Shown: positions 6,745 through 15,346 of the stretch, in pieces | How the letters are laid out: the number at the start of each line of letters is the position of its first letter | How positions within the stretch are numbered: the first letter of the stretch is position 1 | Source of the DNA: Methylotenera_A sp031381645 | GTDB lineage: Bacteria; Pseudomonadota; Gammaproteobacteria; Burkholderiales; Methylophilaceae | Length of the DNA: 33,834 nucleotides | Direction: 5' to 3' | Assembly (NCBI GenBank): GCA_031381645.1 | Contig: JANMYB010000079.1 | Coordinates: forward strand, 1 to 33,834 | Position numbers and translations under genes: made by a program | Notes under the pieces: generated by a model | Told to the model about the DNA's origin: nothing | What the model saw: the letters and a program-made list of their open reading frames with translations, nothing else | Databases searched by the model: none

Positions 6745-8115
6745 ATGCCTGATTTAAAAGATTTTGAACTTGCAGATATGGATCGTTGGTTAACTGAAAA
6801 CAACGTGACCGAGATTGAGTGCTTAGTGCCTGATTTAACTGGGGTTGCGCGCGGCAAGATATTGCCACGCGAGAAATTTAGTACTGAACGTGCGATGCGT
6901 TTGCCAGAAGCGGTGCTTGGTGTTTCGGTAACTGGCGAGTCGCCAGAAGGCCATGAAGGCTATGATAGGGTCATGGGCTTTACTGATAAAGATATGGTGT
7001 TGATACCAGATCCGACTACGCTTAGATTAGTGCCTTGGGCAACAGACCCTACCGCGCAAGTGATTATGGATTGCATGAATCATGATGGTTCGCCGATTGA
7101 TTTTGCTCCGCGTAATGTATTACGCCGAGTGGCTAATTTGTACAAAGATTTAGGCTGGACGCCAATAGTAGCGCCAGAGTTAGAGTTTTATTTGCTTGCA
7201 CGCAATACTGACCCAGACTTGCCGCTCACCCCGCCAATCGGACGCAGTGGTCGCAGAGAAACTAGCCGCCAGCTTTACAGTATTGATGCTGTAAATGAGT
7301 TTGATCCACTGTTTGAAGATATTTATGATTATTGCGAAAGCATGGGCTTGGAGCTCGATACGCTGATTCACGAATTTGGCGCAGGGCAAATGGAGATCAA
7401 CTTTTTGCACGGTGAGCCAATGATTTTGGCCGATAAATCATTCTTTTTTAAACGAGTATTGCGCGAAGCTGCCATGCGCCACGACATGTACGCTACCTTT
7501 ATGGCAAAACCTATGCAGCATGAGCCTGGCTCTGCCATGCACATTCACCAGAGTGTGATTGACACCAAAACAGGAAGTAATATTTTTAGTAAGCCCGATG
7601 GTGAAGCTTCACCGCTCTTTCTTCATTATATTGCAGGTTTGCAAAAATATCTGCCGGCGGCTATGGCATTGCTTGCCCCTTATGTAAACTCGTATCGCCG
7701 TATTGTGCGCGACGGTGCAGCACCCATTAACATTGAATGGGGTTATGACAATCGTACTGTGGGTATTCGTGTACCGATTTCTGATCCAGCAGGACGTCGC
7801 GTCGAAAATCGTGTGGCGGGTGCGGATGCAAACCCATACTTGGCAATGGCAGCGACACTGGCTTGCGGTTATTTAGGCATTGTAGAAAAACTCAAGCCGA
7901 CGGAAGTCACAACTGGAAGCGCTTATGCGCATGACTATCAATTGCCGCGTGGTTTATCAGAAGCTTTGCGCGGGCTGGAAGAGGCAACTGCCTTGCATGA
8001 TGTGCTTGGCAAAAATTTTGTGGATGTGTATTTAGCGGTGAAAGAAACCGAGCACGATGAGTTTATGCGTGTGATTAGCCCGTGGGAACGCGAGCATTTA
8101 CTCATGCACGTGTGA
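6745..8115 (+). CDS. puuA: Gamma-glutamylputrescine synthetase (PuuA), glutamine synthetase family
   Basis: This 456-residue GS-fold ligase is predicted to join the gamma-carboxyl of glutamate to putrescine using ATP. Metal and substrate motifs are in order: APELEFYLL (about 143-151), HEFGAGQMEINF, the ATP-contacting GSAMHIHQS, NSYRRIVRDGAAP, the arginine-bearing NRTVGIRVP and the ENRVAGADANPYL segment. The N-terminal LTGVARGKILP is typical of PuuA-type GS proteins rather than GlnA. The adenylylation loop of housekeeping GlnA is not evident. The length matches PuuA (about 470). It sits between puuD and spuC, 44 nt from the latter. A longer frame starts at 6730, but the ribosome-binding site favours 6745. 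Confidence 0.9.
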   Translation: MPDLKDFELADMDRWLTENNVTEIECLVPDLTGVARGKILPREKFSTERAMRLPEAVLGVSVTGESPEGHEGYDRVMGFTDKDMVLIPDPTTLRLVPWATDPTAQVIMDCMNHDGSPIDFAPRNVLRRVANLYKDLGWTPIVAPELEFYLLARNTDPDLPLTPPIGRSGRRETSRQLYSIDAVNEFDPLFEDIYDYCESMGLELDTLIHEFGAGQMEINFLHGEPMILADKSFFFKRVLREAAMRHDMYATFMAKPMQHEPGSAMHIHQSVIDTKTGSNIFSKPDGEASPLFLHYIAGLQKYLPAAMALLAPYVNSYRRIVRDGAAPINIEWGYDNRTVGIRVPISDPAGRRVENRVAGADANPYLAMAATLACGYLGIVEKLKPTEVTTGSAYAHDYQLPRGLSEALRGLEEATALHDVLGKNFVDVYLAVKETEHDEFMRVISPWEREHLLMHV

Positions 8116-8159
8116 AAACACTAACTAATGCATGTTTAATATTTAGAATTGAGAACACC

Positions 8160-9545
8160 ATGAACACAATGACAGACTTGACCACCAGCAGTATTCAGAC
8201 CATAGATTCTGCACATTATATGCACCCATTTACCGACCACAAAGGATTGGCGGAAAAAGGCGCGCGCATTATCACTAAAGCGGATGGCATCTATATTTGG
8301 GATTCTGAAGGCCATAAAATATTAGATGCGATGTCTGGCTTGTGGTGCGTGAATGTAGGGTATGGCCGCAAAGCTTTAGTAGATGCAGCTTCTAAGCAGA
8401 TGCAAGAATTACCTTATTACAACAGTTTTTTTCAAACGGCTAATGTGCCAGCGGTTAAGTTGGCTGAGCGTATTGTAAAACTCGCAGGTGATAATTACAG
8501 TCATGTATTTTTTAGCAGTTCAGGCTCAGAATCAAACGATACCAATATCAAAATGGTGCGCCATTACTGGGCAACATTAGGTCAGCCGGAGCGTAAAGTG
8601 ATTATTTCACGTAATAATGCTTATCACGGCTCCACTATGGCGGGCGGATCTTTAGGCGGCATGGGCGGTATGCATTCGCAAGGCGGTATGATTCCAGATA
8701 TTGCTCACATTGAGCAGCCTTATCATTATAGTGTTGCGCCTGATGAAAACAGAGATGCATTTGGCATCCGCGCTGCTGGCTGGTTGGAAGACAAGATTTT
8801 AGAAGTCGGCGCAGACAAAGTCGCCGCCTTTATTGGTGAGCCTGTACAAGGTGCAGGTGGTGTGATTATTCCACCTAAAACTTACTGGCCAGAGATTCAG
8901 AGAATATGTGATAAGTACGGAATTTTGCTGATTTGTGACGAAGTGATTTGTGGTTTTGGCCGTGTAGGTAAGTGGTTTGGCTCGCAGCTATTAGGTGCTA
9001 AGCCTGATTTAATGACCTTTGCCAAAGGTGTCACTTCGGGCTATATTCCATTGGGTGGCGTTGTAGTAGGTAAAAGGGTTGCAGAGGTGCTCATTGAGAA
9101 AGGTGGCGAATTTAATCACGGCTATACTTACTCTGGGCATCCTGTGGCTTGCGCAGTGGCGTTGGCAAATATCGATATTTTAGAAAAAGAAGGTTTGGTT
9201 GACCGCGTGCTCAATGAAACTGGACCCTATTTAGCTCAAAAATATGCAGAATTAGCGCACCATCCATTGGTAGGTGGGGCAGAAAGCATAGGCTTAATGG
9301 CGGGTTTTGTGCTAATGCGCGACAAAGCCAATCATATTAATTTTGATGAAGAAGTAGGCGTGGGTATGATTTGCCGAGGTCATTGCTTTGCTAACGGGTT
9401 GATTATGCGTGCGGTGGGTGACCGCATGATTATTGCGCCACCATTAACCATCACTAAGGTGCAAATTGATGAAATGATGGCGTTGATATACAAGTGTTTA
9501 GACAGGACTTTATTAGATTTACAAGGACTTGGCTTAATGCATTAA
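8160..9545 (+). CDS. spuC: Putrescine--pyruvate aminotransferase (SpuC-like), class III
   Basis: This 461-residue PLP aminotransferase shows the family pattern GARIITKADGIYIWDSEGHKILDAMSGLWCVNVGYGR near the N-terminus, HVFFSSSGSESNDTNIKMVRHYW for the phosphate site, ICDEVICGFGR with the cofactor aspartate, and AKGVTSGYIPLGG with the Schiff-base lysine (K289). These match SpuC, which transfers an amino group from putrescine to pyruvate, giving 4-aminobutyraldehyde and alanine. The in-frame extension back to 8082 overlaps puuA, so the ATG at 8160 after TTGAGAACACC is preferred. With puuA/puuB it gives the locus two ways to open putrescine. Related omega-amino acid transaminases (beta-alanine, diamines) remain possible. 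Confidence 0.85.
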   Translation: MNTMTDLTTSSIQTIDSAHYMHPFTDHKGLAEKGARIITKADGIYIWDSEGHKILDAMSGLWCVNVGYGRKALVDAASKQMQELPYYNSFFQTANVPAVKLAERIVKLAGDNYSHVFFSSSGSESNDTNIKMVRHYWATLGQPERKVIISRNNAYHGSTMAGGSLGGMGGMHSQGGMIPDIAHIEQPYHYSVAPDENRDAFGIRAAGWLEDKILEVGADKVAAFIGEPVQGAGGVIIPPKTYWPEIQRICDKYGILLICDEVICGFGRVGKWFGSQLLGAKPDLMTFAKGVTSGYIPLGGVVVGKRVAEVLIEKGGEFNHGYTYSGHPVACAVALANIDILEKEGLVDRVLNETGPYLAQKYAELAHHPLVGGAESIGLMAGFVLMRDKANHINFDEEVGVGMICRGHCFANGLIMRAVGDRMIIAPPLTITKVQIDEMMALIYKCLDRTLLDLQGLGLMH

Positions 9546-9720
9546 ATTTATAATAAGATTGCATAATCTAGGTCACAAATAGTGTGGCGATTGCTTATGA
9601 CATAATGTAAGATTGTATGCAAAGAATAAGCTTAAAGATGGAAGTTTTGTAGTGTCACGGTGATGTTAAATCGTAAAATTTTGTAATGTTTTTTTAAACT
9701 TTTTTAGGGGGTAACAAAAT

Positions 9721-10887
9721 ATGAACTTGTCTTATAAAAATATGGTGCTTGGTTTATTGCTTGGAATTGCTGGGCTAGGCTTAGTTGCTTGTGGTGATAA
9801 AACTGCAGAAACTACAACTTCAGCTGAAACGACTGCATCTGCACCGGCGGGTGAAGAAGAAAAAGTGCTGAACATCTACAATTGGTCAGATTATTTAGCA
9901 GAAGACACCATCCCTAATTTTGAAAAAGAGACTGGCATCAAAGTTCGTTACGATATTTTTGATAGCAACGAGATTTTGCATGCAAAAATGATGGCAAAAA
10001 ATACTGGCTATGACATTGTAGTGCCCTCTTCAAACTGGGGTGCCATGCAAATAGCAGGCGGTTTGCTACAAAAGCTAGATAAGAGCAAATTATCAAACTG
10101 GAAAAACCTAGATGAAAACGTTTTGGCACAAATGGCTAAGCTTGATCCAGGTAACGAATATCTCGTGGACTGGCTGTGGAGCTATACAACTGTCGGTATC
10201 AATGTGGATAAAGTAAAAACTGCGCTGGGTGATATGCCTATGCCTGAAAATACTTGGGATTTAGTATTTGACCCTAAATATACGTCTAAACTTAAATCAT
10301 GTGGCATCTCAATCTTAGATGCGCCTTCAGAAGTGTTCCCGATTGCGCTTCGCTATGTAGGCAAGCCCGAGTTTAGTAATAATGCGGATGATTACAAAGT
10401 AGCCTTTGATATGCTGATGAAAGTGCGTCCAGATATCAAACGTTTTAATTCAGGTGGCCAAATTGAAGATTTAGCCAGCGGTAATATTTGTGTGGCACTT
10501 GGCTGGGCGGGCGATTTCAACTTAGCACGCAAACGCTCCATTGAAAATAAATCTGAGCAAAACATTGAGGCTTTGATTACCAAAATGGGCGGTTATATGT
10601 TTATGGATACCATGGCGATTCCAGCAGATGCCAAACATCCTGATAACGCGCATAAATTCATTAACTATATTTTGCGCCCAGAAGTGCATGCAGGTTTAAC
10701 CAATGCGGTGACTTATGCAAATCCAAATAAAGCCGCGACAGAGTTTGTTGATCCAGAGCTTAAAAATAATAAAACCATTTACTTGCCTGAAGCAGATGTG
10801 AAGAATTTGATTCCGCCTGGCAATGTAGATAACGCAACGCGTCGTATCGAAACACGTTTATTTACACAATTTAAAACAGGAACATAA
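9721..10887 (+). CDS. potF: Putrescine ABC transporter substrate-binding lipoprotein (PotF/SpuD-like)
   Basis: This 388-residue extracytoplasmic polyamine-binding protein has a hydrophobic signal peptide ending in a lipobox (LVAC, C24) and then a Thr/Ser/Ala/Glu-rich linker to about residue 48. The mature domain begins VLNIYNWSDYLAEDTIPNFEKETGI, the polyamine-binding hallmark. GWAGDF near the middle carries an aspartate in the amine-contact position of PotF. E. coli PotF is a free periplasmic protein, so lipid anchoring is notable. A strong AGGGGG lies 8 nt before the ATG. The 175-bp upstream gap presumably contains a promoter, but I see no convincing -35/-10 pair there. It heads a potFGHI group. 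Confidence 0.93.
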   Translation: MNLSYKNMVLGLLLGIAGLGLVACGDKTAETTTSAETTASAPAGEEEKVLNIYNWSDYLAEDTIPNFEKETGIKVRYDIFDSNEILHAKMMAKNTGYDIVVPSSNWGAMQIAGGLLQKLDKSKLSNWKNLDENVLAQMAKLDPGNEYLVDWLWSYTTVGINVDKVKTALGDMPMPENTWDLVFDPKYTSKLKSCGISILDAPSEVFPIALRYVGKPEFSNNADDYKVAFDMLMKVRPDIKRFNSGGQIEDLASGNICVALGWAGDFNLARKRSIENKSEQNIEALITKMGGYMFMDTMAIPADAKHPDNAHKFINYILRPEVHAGLTNAVTYANPNKAATEFVDPELKNNKTIYLPEADVKNLIPPGNVDNATRRIETRLFTQFKTGT

Positions 10888-10896
10888 CAAGTATTA

Positions 10897-10929
10897 GCCT
10901 GCAAGCCAATATCCATGAGGCTTGCAGGC
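10897..10929 (+). repeat. Perfect 11-bp hairpin repeat between potF and potG (copy 2, reverse orientation)
   Basis: GCCTGCAAGCC (10897-10907) and GGCTTGCAGGC (10919-10929) form a perfect 11-bp stem with an 11-nt loop. The reverse strand carries CATGGATATTGGCTTGCAG, matching the copies at 2901 and 30579. It lies inside the transporter operon 9 nt after the potF stop, so it could stabilise potF mRNA or reduce read-through to potG. No good T-run follows. Confidence 0.75.
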
Positions 10930-10967
10930 CTGTTTATTTTGTAATTCACTCAATCTAAAGGGGTTTT

Positions 10968-12089
10968 ATGGCAACCGCACCTAAAGAAACAAACAAGCCA
11001 GCACCTGAAGTATTGCTGCGTGTTGAGAATGTCACTAAAGTTTATGATGGCACAGTGAAAGCCGTGGATGATGTTTCGCTTTCAGTAAATAAAGGTGAAA
11101 TTTTTGGTTTATTAGGCGGTTCTGGTTGTGGTAAATCAACCCTATTACGCATGATGGCAGGATTTGAAAAGCCAACCAAAGGTAAAATTTATTTGGCAGG
11201 TCAAGATATTACCAATGTGCCAGCCTATCAGCGTCCGATTAATATGATGTTTCAATCGTATGCCTTATTTCCGCATTTAACAGTTTGGGAAAACATTGCA
11301 TTTGGCTTAAAGCGCGATGGTATGCCTAAAGACGAAATTGCAACGCGTGTAGAAGAAATGCTTTCGTTGGCACAACTTAATAAATTTGCTCAGCGTAAGC
11401 CGCATCAGCTTTCTGGTGGTCAGCAGCAGCGCGTCGCCTTGGCGCGCAGTTTGGCAAAACGACCACAACTTTTATTGCTAGACGAGCCTTTAGGCGCGCT
11501 TGATAAAAAACTGCGCGAAACCACGCAATTAGAGCTAGTGAACATTATTGAAAAGGTTGGTGTGACTTGTGTATTGGTGACGCATGATCAAGAAGAAGCG
11601 ATGACTATGTGTAGCCGTATAGCGGTGATGGCAGAAGGTTACTTCTTGCAAATTGGCGAGCCTGATGCGATTTACGAAACACCAAATAGTCGACAAGTGG
11701 CTGATTTTATTGGAAATGTCAATATGTTTGAGGGGGTGGTGACAGTGGATGAGCCTGATCATGTGGTTGTGAAGTGCGATGAGAGTAAATTCTACGTCGG
11801 GCATGGCATTACGGGCAATCTAGGCATGGCAGTTGGCGTGGCATTGCGCCCAGAAAAAATCATGCTTTCTAAAGATAAACCAAAAGGCGAATTTAACTGG
11901 GCTGAAGGTGAAGTAACTGAAATTGTTTATTTTGGTGACCACACCACATACCACCTCAAAACAAGCACGGGCAGAGTGATTAAAGCGCAAGAAATTAATA
12001 ATACACGCGATTTAAGCTGTGGTTTGACTTGGGGTGATAAGGCCTATATGCACTGGAATGACTTGGCTATGATTGTGTTAACTCACTAG
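10968..12089 (+). CDS. potG: Putrescine ABC transporter ATPase (PotG-like)
   Basis: This 373-residue ABC ATPase energises putrescine import at the inner membrane. The Walker A is GGSGCGKST, the Q-loop is MMFQSYALFPHLTV, the signature is LSGGQQQRVALARSL, the Walker B is LLLLDEPLGALD and the switch is VTHDQEEAM, all intact. After about residue 250 a TOBE-type regulatory domain follows (VALRPEKIMLS and HTTYHLKTSTGRVI). AAAGGGG lies 6 nt before the ATG. It follows the hairpin repeat after potF and precedes potH by 11 nt. Confidence 0.94.
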   Translation: MATAPKETNKPAPEVLLRVENVTKVYDGTVKAVDDVSLSVNKGEIFGLLGGSGCGKSTLLRMMAGFEKPTKGKIYLAGQDITNVPAYQRPINMMFQSYALFPHLTVWENIAFGLKRDGMPKDEIATRVEEMLSLAQLNKFAQRKPHQLSGGQQQRVALARSLAKRPQLLLLDEPLGALDKKLRETTQLELVNIIEKVGVTCVLVTHDQEEAMTMCSRIAVMAEGYFLQIGEPDAIYETPNSRQVADFIGNVNMFEGVVTVDEPDHVVVKCDESKFYVGHGITGNLGMAVGVALRPEKIMLSKDKPKGEFNWAEGEVTEIVYFGDHTTYHLKTSTGRVIKAQEINNTRDLSCGLTWGDKAYMHWNDLAMIVLTH

Positions 12090-12100
12090 GGAGAGTGGCG

Positions 12101-12997
12101 ATGAAAAAATTCTTCCAGAGTTTGTTCAGCGGCAATAAATTGGTCATCGGCATTCCGTATGGCTGGTTCATGCTATTAGTGGCGATTCCATTGCTGATTG
12201 TGATGAAGATAAGTTTGTCCGAAATGGAGGCGACTTCGGTCTCAAGCTTAATCAGCTGGACCGATGGGTTACCAACACTTAAACTTAATTTTGCCAATTA
12301 TCAGTTTATTTTTACTGACGCGCTTTATGTCAAAACCTATATTTCTTCAATTAAATATGCGCTGATTACCACCATACTATGTCTTGCCATTGGTTACCCT
12401 TTCGCTTATTTCATGGCGCGTTCACCTAAGCATTTGCAGCCAATGTTGCTGATGCTGATTATGTTACCTTTCTGGACGTCATTTTTGCTACGCATCTACG
12501 CCTGGAAAACCCTACTCGTCAGTAACGGCGTGATTAATAATACATTGATGAGTCTAGGTGTTATCAGCGAGCCCCTCGCCATGATGAATAACTCGTTTTC
12601 ACTGTTAATTGGCATGGTTTACTCTTACTTACCGTTTATGATTTTGCCTTTGTACGCCAATTTATCTAAGCTGGATTTGCGTTATTTAGAAGCTGCTGCA
12701 GATCTTGGTACCAGCCCATTCAAAGCATTTTGGCTTATTACAGTACCGCTGTCTAAAGCAGGCATTATTGCGGGCTCTATGTTAGTTTTCATTCCTGCCG
12801 TAGGTGAGTTTGTGATTCCTGAGTTATTGGGCGGCCCAAGCACCTTAATGATAGGCCGCGTGCTGTGGGATGAATTCTTTAGCAACAACGACTGGCCAAT
12901 GGCTGCTGCAGTGGCGGTAGTGATGATACTGCTTATTTTAGTACCGATGGCAATTTTAAATAAAAGCCAAGCTGAAGAAGCTGGAGGTAAAGTATGA
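12101..12997 (+). CDS. potH: Putrescine ABC transporter permease (PotH-like)
   Basis: This 298-residue inner-membrane permease has about six helices and the binding-protein-dependent transport EAA loop (LEAADLGTSPFKAFWLITVPLSKAG, given here as family pattern EAAxDLGxxxxxxFxxxxxPxSxxG). The ATG at 12101 is chosen over a GTG at 12095 because GGGAGA sits 6-7 nt upstream of the ATG and directly abuts the GTG. The stop codon overlaps the potI start by 4 nt (ATGA), so the two permeases are translationally coupled and would be made in equal amounts. Confidence 0.93.
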   Translation: MKKFFQSLFSGNKLVIGIPYGWFMLLVAIPLLIVMKISLSEMEATSVSSLISWTDGLPTLKLNFANYQFIFTDALYVKTYISSIKYALITTILCLAIGYPFAYFMARSPKHLQPMLLMLIMLPFWTSFLLRIYAWKTLLVSNGVINNTLMSLGVISEPLAMMNNSFSLLIGMVYSYLPFMILPLYANLSKLDLRYLEAAADLGTSPFKAFWLITVPLSKAGIIAGSMLVFIPAVGEFVIPELLGGPSTLMIGRVLWDEFFSNNDWPMAAAVAVVMILLILVPMAILNKSQAEEAGGKV

Positions 12998-13839
12998 GTC
13001 AGGCATCCAATAAAGTCTTTGCCAAAGGCTGGATGTTCGCAGTATATGCGTTTTTATATCTGCCGATTATCACATTGGTAGTTTTTTCGTTTAACGATTC
13101 AAAACTAGTCACCGTTTGGTCGCATGCAAGTATGCGTTGGTATAGCGCTTTGATGCAAGATGGGGATTTGATATCGGCTGTGTTTTTGTCGCTAAAAATT
13201 GCGTTTCTTTCGGCCTTAATCTCAGTATTTTTTGGCACGTTTACCGCATTTGCGCTGCATCGATATAATCGCTTTCGTGGGCGCACTTTATTGTCCTCCA
13301 TGGCAAGCACGCCCTTAGTGATGCCAGATGTGATTGTGGGCTTATCATTATTACTCATGTTGGTGTCTATTCAACACTGGCTTGGCTTTCCAGAGCGCGG
13401 CCTGTTTACTATTTTGCTTGGACATGCCTTGCTAGGCACGGCCTATGCGGCAGTGGTGGTGACTTCTCGTCTAAGAGAGATGGATGGTAGATTAGATGAA
13501 GCCGCCATGGACTTAGGTGCTAAGCCATGGCAAGTCTTTACCTTAGTCACATTGCCATTATTAGTGCCAGCTTTAGTATCCGCATTTTTGCTCACGTTTA
13601 CATTGTCATTTGACGATGTCGTATTGTCATCATTTCTATCTGGTCCTGGCTACTCGACCATGCCAATGGTGATTTTCTCACGTGCTAGATTAGGCTTAAA
13701 CCCCACCATTAATGCAGTTGCGACAGTGACCATTGTGGTGGTAACCATTGCGGTGGTGGCCTCAAGTTTTTACACCTCGCATGTTGAACGCAAACGAAAA
13801 CGCGAAATGGCACTTGCCTACAGCGATGCAAATAAATAG
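12994..13839 (+). CDS. potI: Putrescine ABC transporter permease (PotI-like)
   Basis: This 281-residue second permease has an N-terminal helix (FAVYAFLYLPIITLVVFSF), the characteristic SFNDS segment after it, and an EAA loop reading DEAAMDLGAKPWQVFTLVTLP. It pairs with PotH and the PotG dimer. Its ATG overlaps the potH stop (ATGA). The C-terminus is basic (ERKRKREMA), consistent with a cytoplasmic end. gabD follows after only 11 nt, joining uptake and catabolism in one transcription unit. Confidence 0.93.
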   Translation: MSQASNKVFAKGWMFAVYAFLYLPIITLVVFSFNDSKLVTVWSHASMRWYSALMQDGDLISAVFLSLKIAFLSALISVFFGTFTAFALHRYNRFRGRTLLSSMASTPLVMPDVIVGLSLLLMLVSIQHWLGFPERGLFTILLGHALLGTAYAAVVVTSRLREMDGRLDEAAMDLGAKPWQVFTLVTLPLLVPALVSAFLLTFTLSFDDVVLSSFLSGPGYSTMPMVIFSRARLGLNPTINAVATVTIVVVTIAVVASSFYTSHVERKRKREMALAYSDANK

Positions 13840-13850
13840 CAGAAAACTTT

Positions 13851-15326
13851 ATGAACACAATAGTTGTTCCATTGGAACTGAAACACACTACATTACTTAA
13901 GCAAAATAGCACCATGTTAGCAGGCGCATGGATAGGCGCTGACAGCGGTGAATCAATCGCAGTCACCAACCCTGCAAACGGCAATGTCATTGCGCATGTG
14001 CCGCGTATGGGTAAGGTGGAAACTGAGCGCGCAATTTTAGCTGCTGAAAAAGCGCAAAAATCGTGGAAAAATCTCACTGCTGCTGCGCGCGCAGCTATAC
14101 TTAAGCGCTGGTTTGATCTAGTCAAATTGCATGCAGAAGATTTGGCAAAAATCCTCACCGCTGAGCAAGGCAAGCCATTGGCTGAAGCGCGAGGCGAAGT
14201 GAATTATGGCGCGAGTTTTATTGAGTGGTTCGCTGAGGAAGCCAAGCGCGTATATGGTGAAACTATTCCTAGCCCTGCCAATGACCGTAGATTATTGGTC
14301 ATTAAGCAGCCGATTGGCGTTACCGTGGCGATTACGCCTTGGAATTTCCCTGTCGCCATGATAACCCGCAAAGCAGCTCCTGCTTTGGCTGCTGGATGCT
14401 CTATGATTATCAAGCCTGCAGAACAAACGCCATTATCAGCCATTGCTTTGGCGGTGTTGGCTGAAGAAGCAGGCGTGCCAAGCGGCGTGTTACAAGTGAT
14501 TACAGGTAAAGCGCGTGAAATTGGCGCGGTGATGTGTGAAAGCCCAATTGTTAGCAAACTTTCGTTTACAGGCTCCACCGAAGTTGGTCGCGTGCTAATG
14601 GCGCAATGCGCGCCTACCATTAAAAAACTATCATTAGAACTAGGTGGCAATGCGCCCTTTATTGTGTTTGATGATGCTGATTTAGACGCGGCTGTTGAAG
14701 GTGCAATGATTAGCAAATTCCGTAATGCTGGCCAAACTTGCGTGTGCGCCAATCGCTTATTTGTGCAAGATGCCGTATTTGATACATTTGCAGCCAAATT
14801 AGCCGCAAAAGTAGCTGTGTTGAAAGTAGGTGATGGCACTGCAGATGGTGTCACACAAGGCCCATTGATTGATGCCGCGGCGATTGAAAAAATAGAGGGT
14901 CATGTGGCCGATGCAGTAAAAAAAGGTGCAAAACTTATGCAAGGTGGCAAGCGCCATGTGCTAGGGGGGACTTTTTACGAACCTACTGTGTTGGCTGGAG
15001 TGACGGCTGATGCGCTTATTTTTAAAGAAGAAACGTTCGGGCCGGTCGCGCCGCTATTCCGGTTTAAAACAGATGATGAGGTGATTGAGCTGGCGAATCG
15101 CACCGAGTTTGGGCTCGCTTCATATTTTTTCAGTCGCGATATTGGCCGCGTTTGGCGCGTCGCGGAAGCGCTTGAATACGGTATGGTGGGCGTGAATACT
15201 GGCATGATTTCTAATGAGGTAGCACCGTTTGGTGGGGTAAAACAATCGGGGCTGGGGCGCGAAGGTTCGCATCATGGTATCGATGAATACTTAGAAATAA
15301 AATACATCGCCATGGCAGGCTTGTAG
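13851..15326 (+). CDS. gabD: Succinate-semialdehyde dehydrogenase (GabD-like)
   Basis: This 491-residue aldehyde dehydrogenase is predicted to oxidise succinate semialdehyde from GABA transamination to succinate with NAD(P). Visible motifs are ITPWNFPVAMITRK (cofactor site), LSFTGSTEVGR, the general-base glutamate in LSLELGGNAPFIVF and the nucleophile in NAGQTCVCANR (C297). The neighbouring TCVCANR second cysteine is typical of GabD enzymes. The C-terminal GGVKQSGLGREGSHHGIDEYLEIKY is characteristic. The ATG has only a weak ribosome-binding site, but translation may be coupled to potI 11 nt upstream. Glutarate-semialdehyde activity is a possible alternative. Confidence 0.92.
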   Translation: MNTIVVPLELKHTTLLKQNSTMLAGAWIGADSGESIAVTNPANGNVIAHVPRMGKVETERAILAAEKAQKSWKNLTAAARAAILKRWFDLVKLHAEDLAKILTAEQGKPLAEARGEVNYGASFIEWFAEEAKRVYGETIPSPANDRRLLVIKQPIGVTVAITPWNFPVAMITRKAAPALAAGCSMIIKPAEQTPLSAIALAVLAEEAGVPSGVLQVITGKAREIGAVMCESPIVSKLSFTGSTEVGRVLMAQCAPTIKKLSLELGGNAPFIVFDDADLDAAVEGAMISKFRNAGQTCVCANRLFVQDAVFDTFAAKLAAKVAVLKVGDGTADGVTQGPLIDAAAIEKIEGHVADAVKKGAKLMQGGKRHVLGGTFYEPTVLAGVTADALIFKEETFGPVAPLFRFKTDDEVIELANRTEFGLASYFFSRDIGRVWRVAEALEYGMVGVNTGMISNEVAPFGGVKQSGLGREGSHHGIDEYLEIKYIAMAGL

Positions 15327-15346
15327 TTAAAAATTGGTAGATTAAA

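Noticed and set aside
6745..8115. Housekeeping glutamine synthetase GlnA
   Set aside because: The N-terminal pattern, the setting between puuD and spuC, and the lack of an adenylylation-loop sequence favour PuuA.
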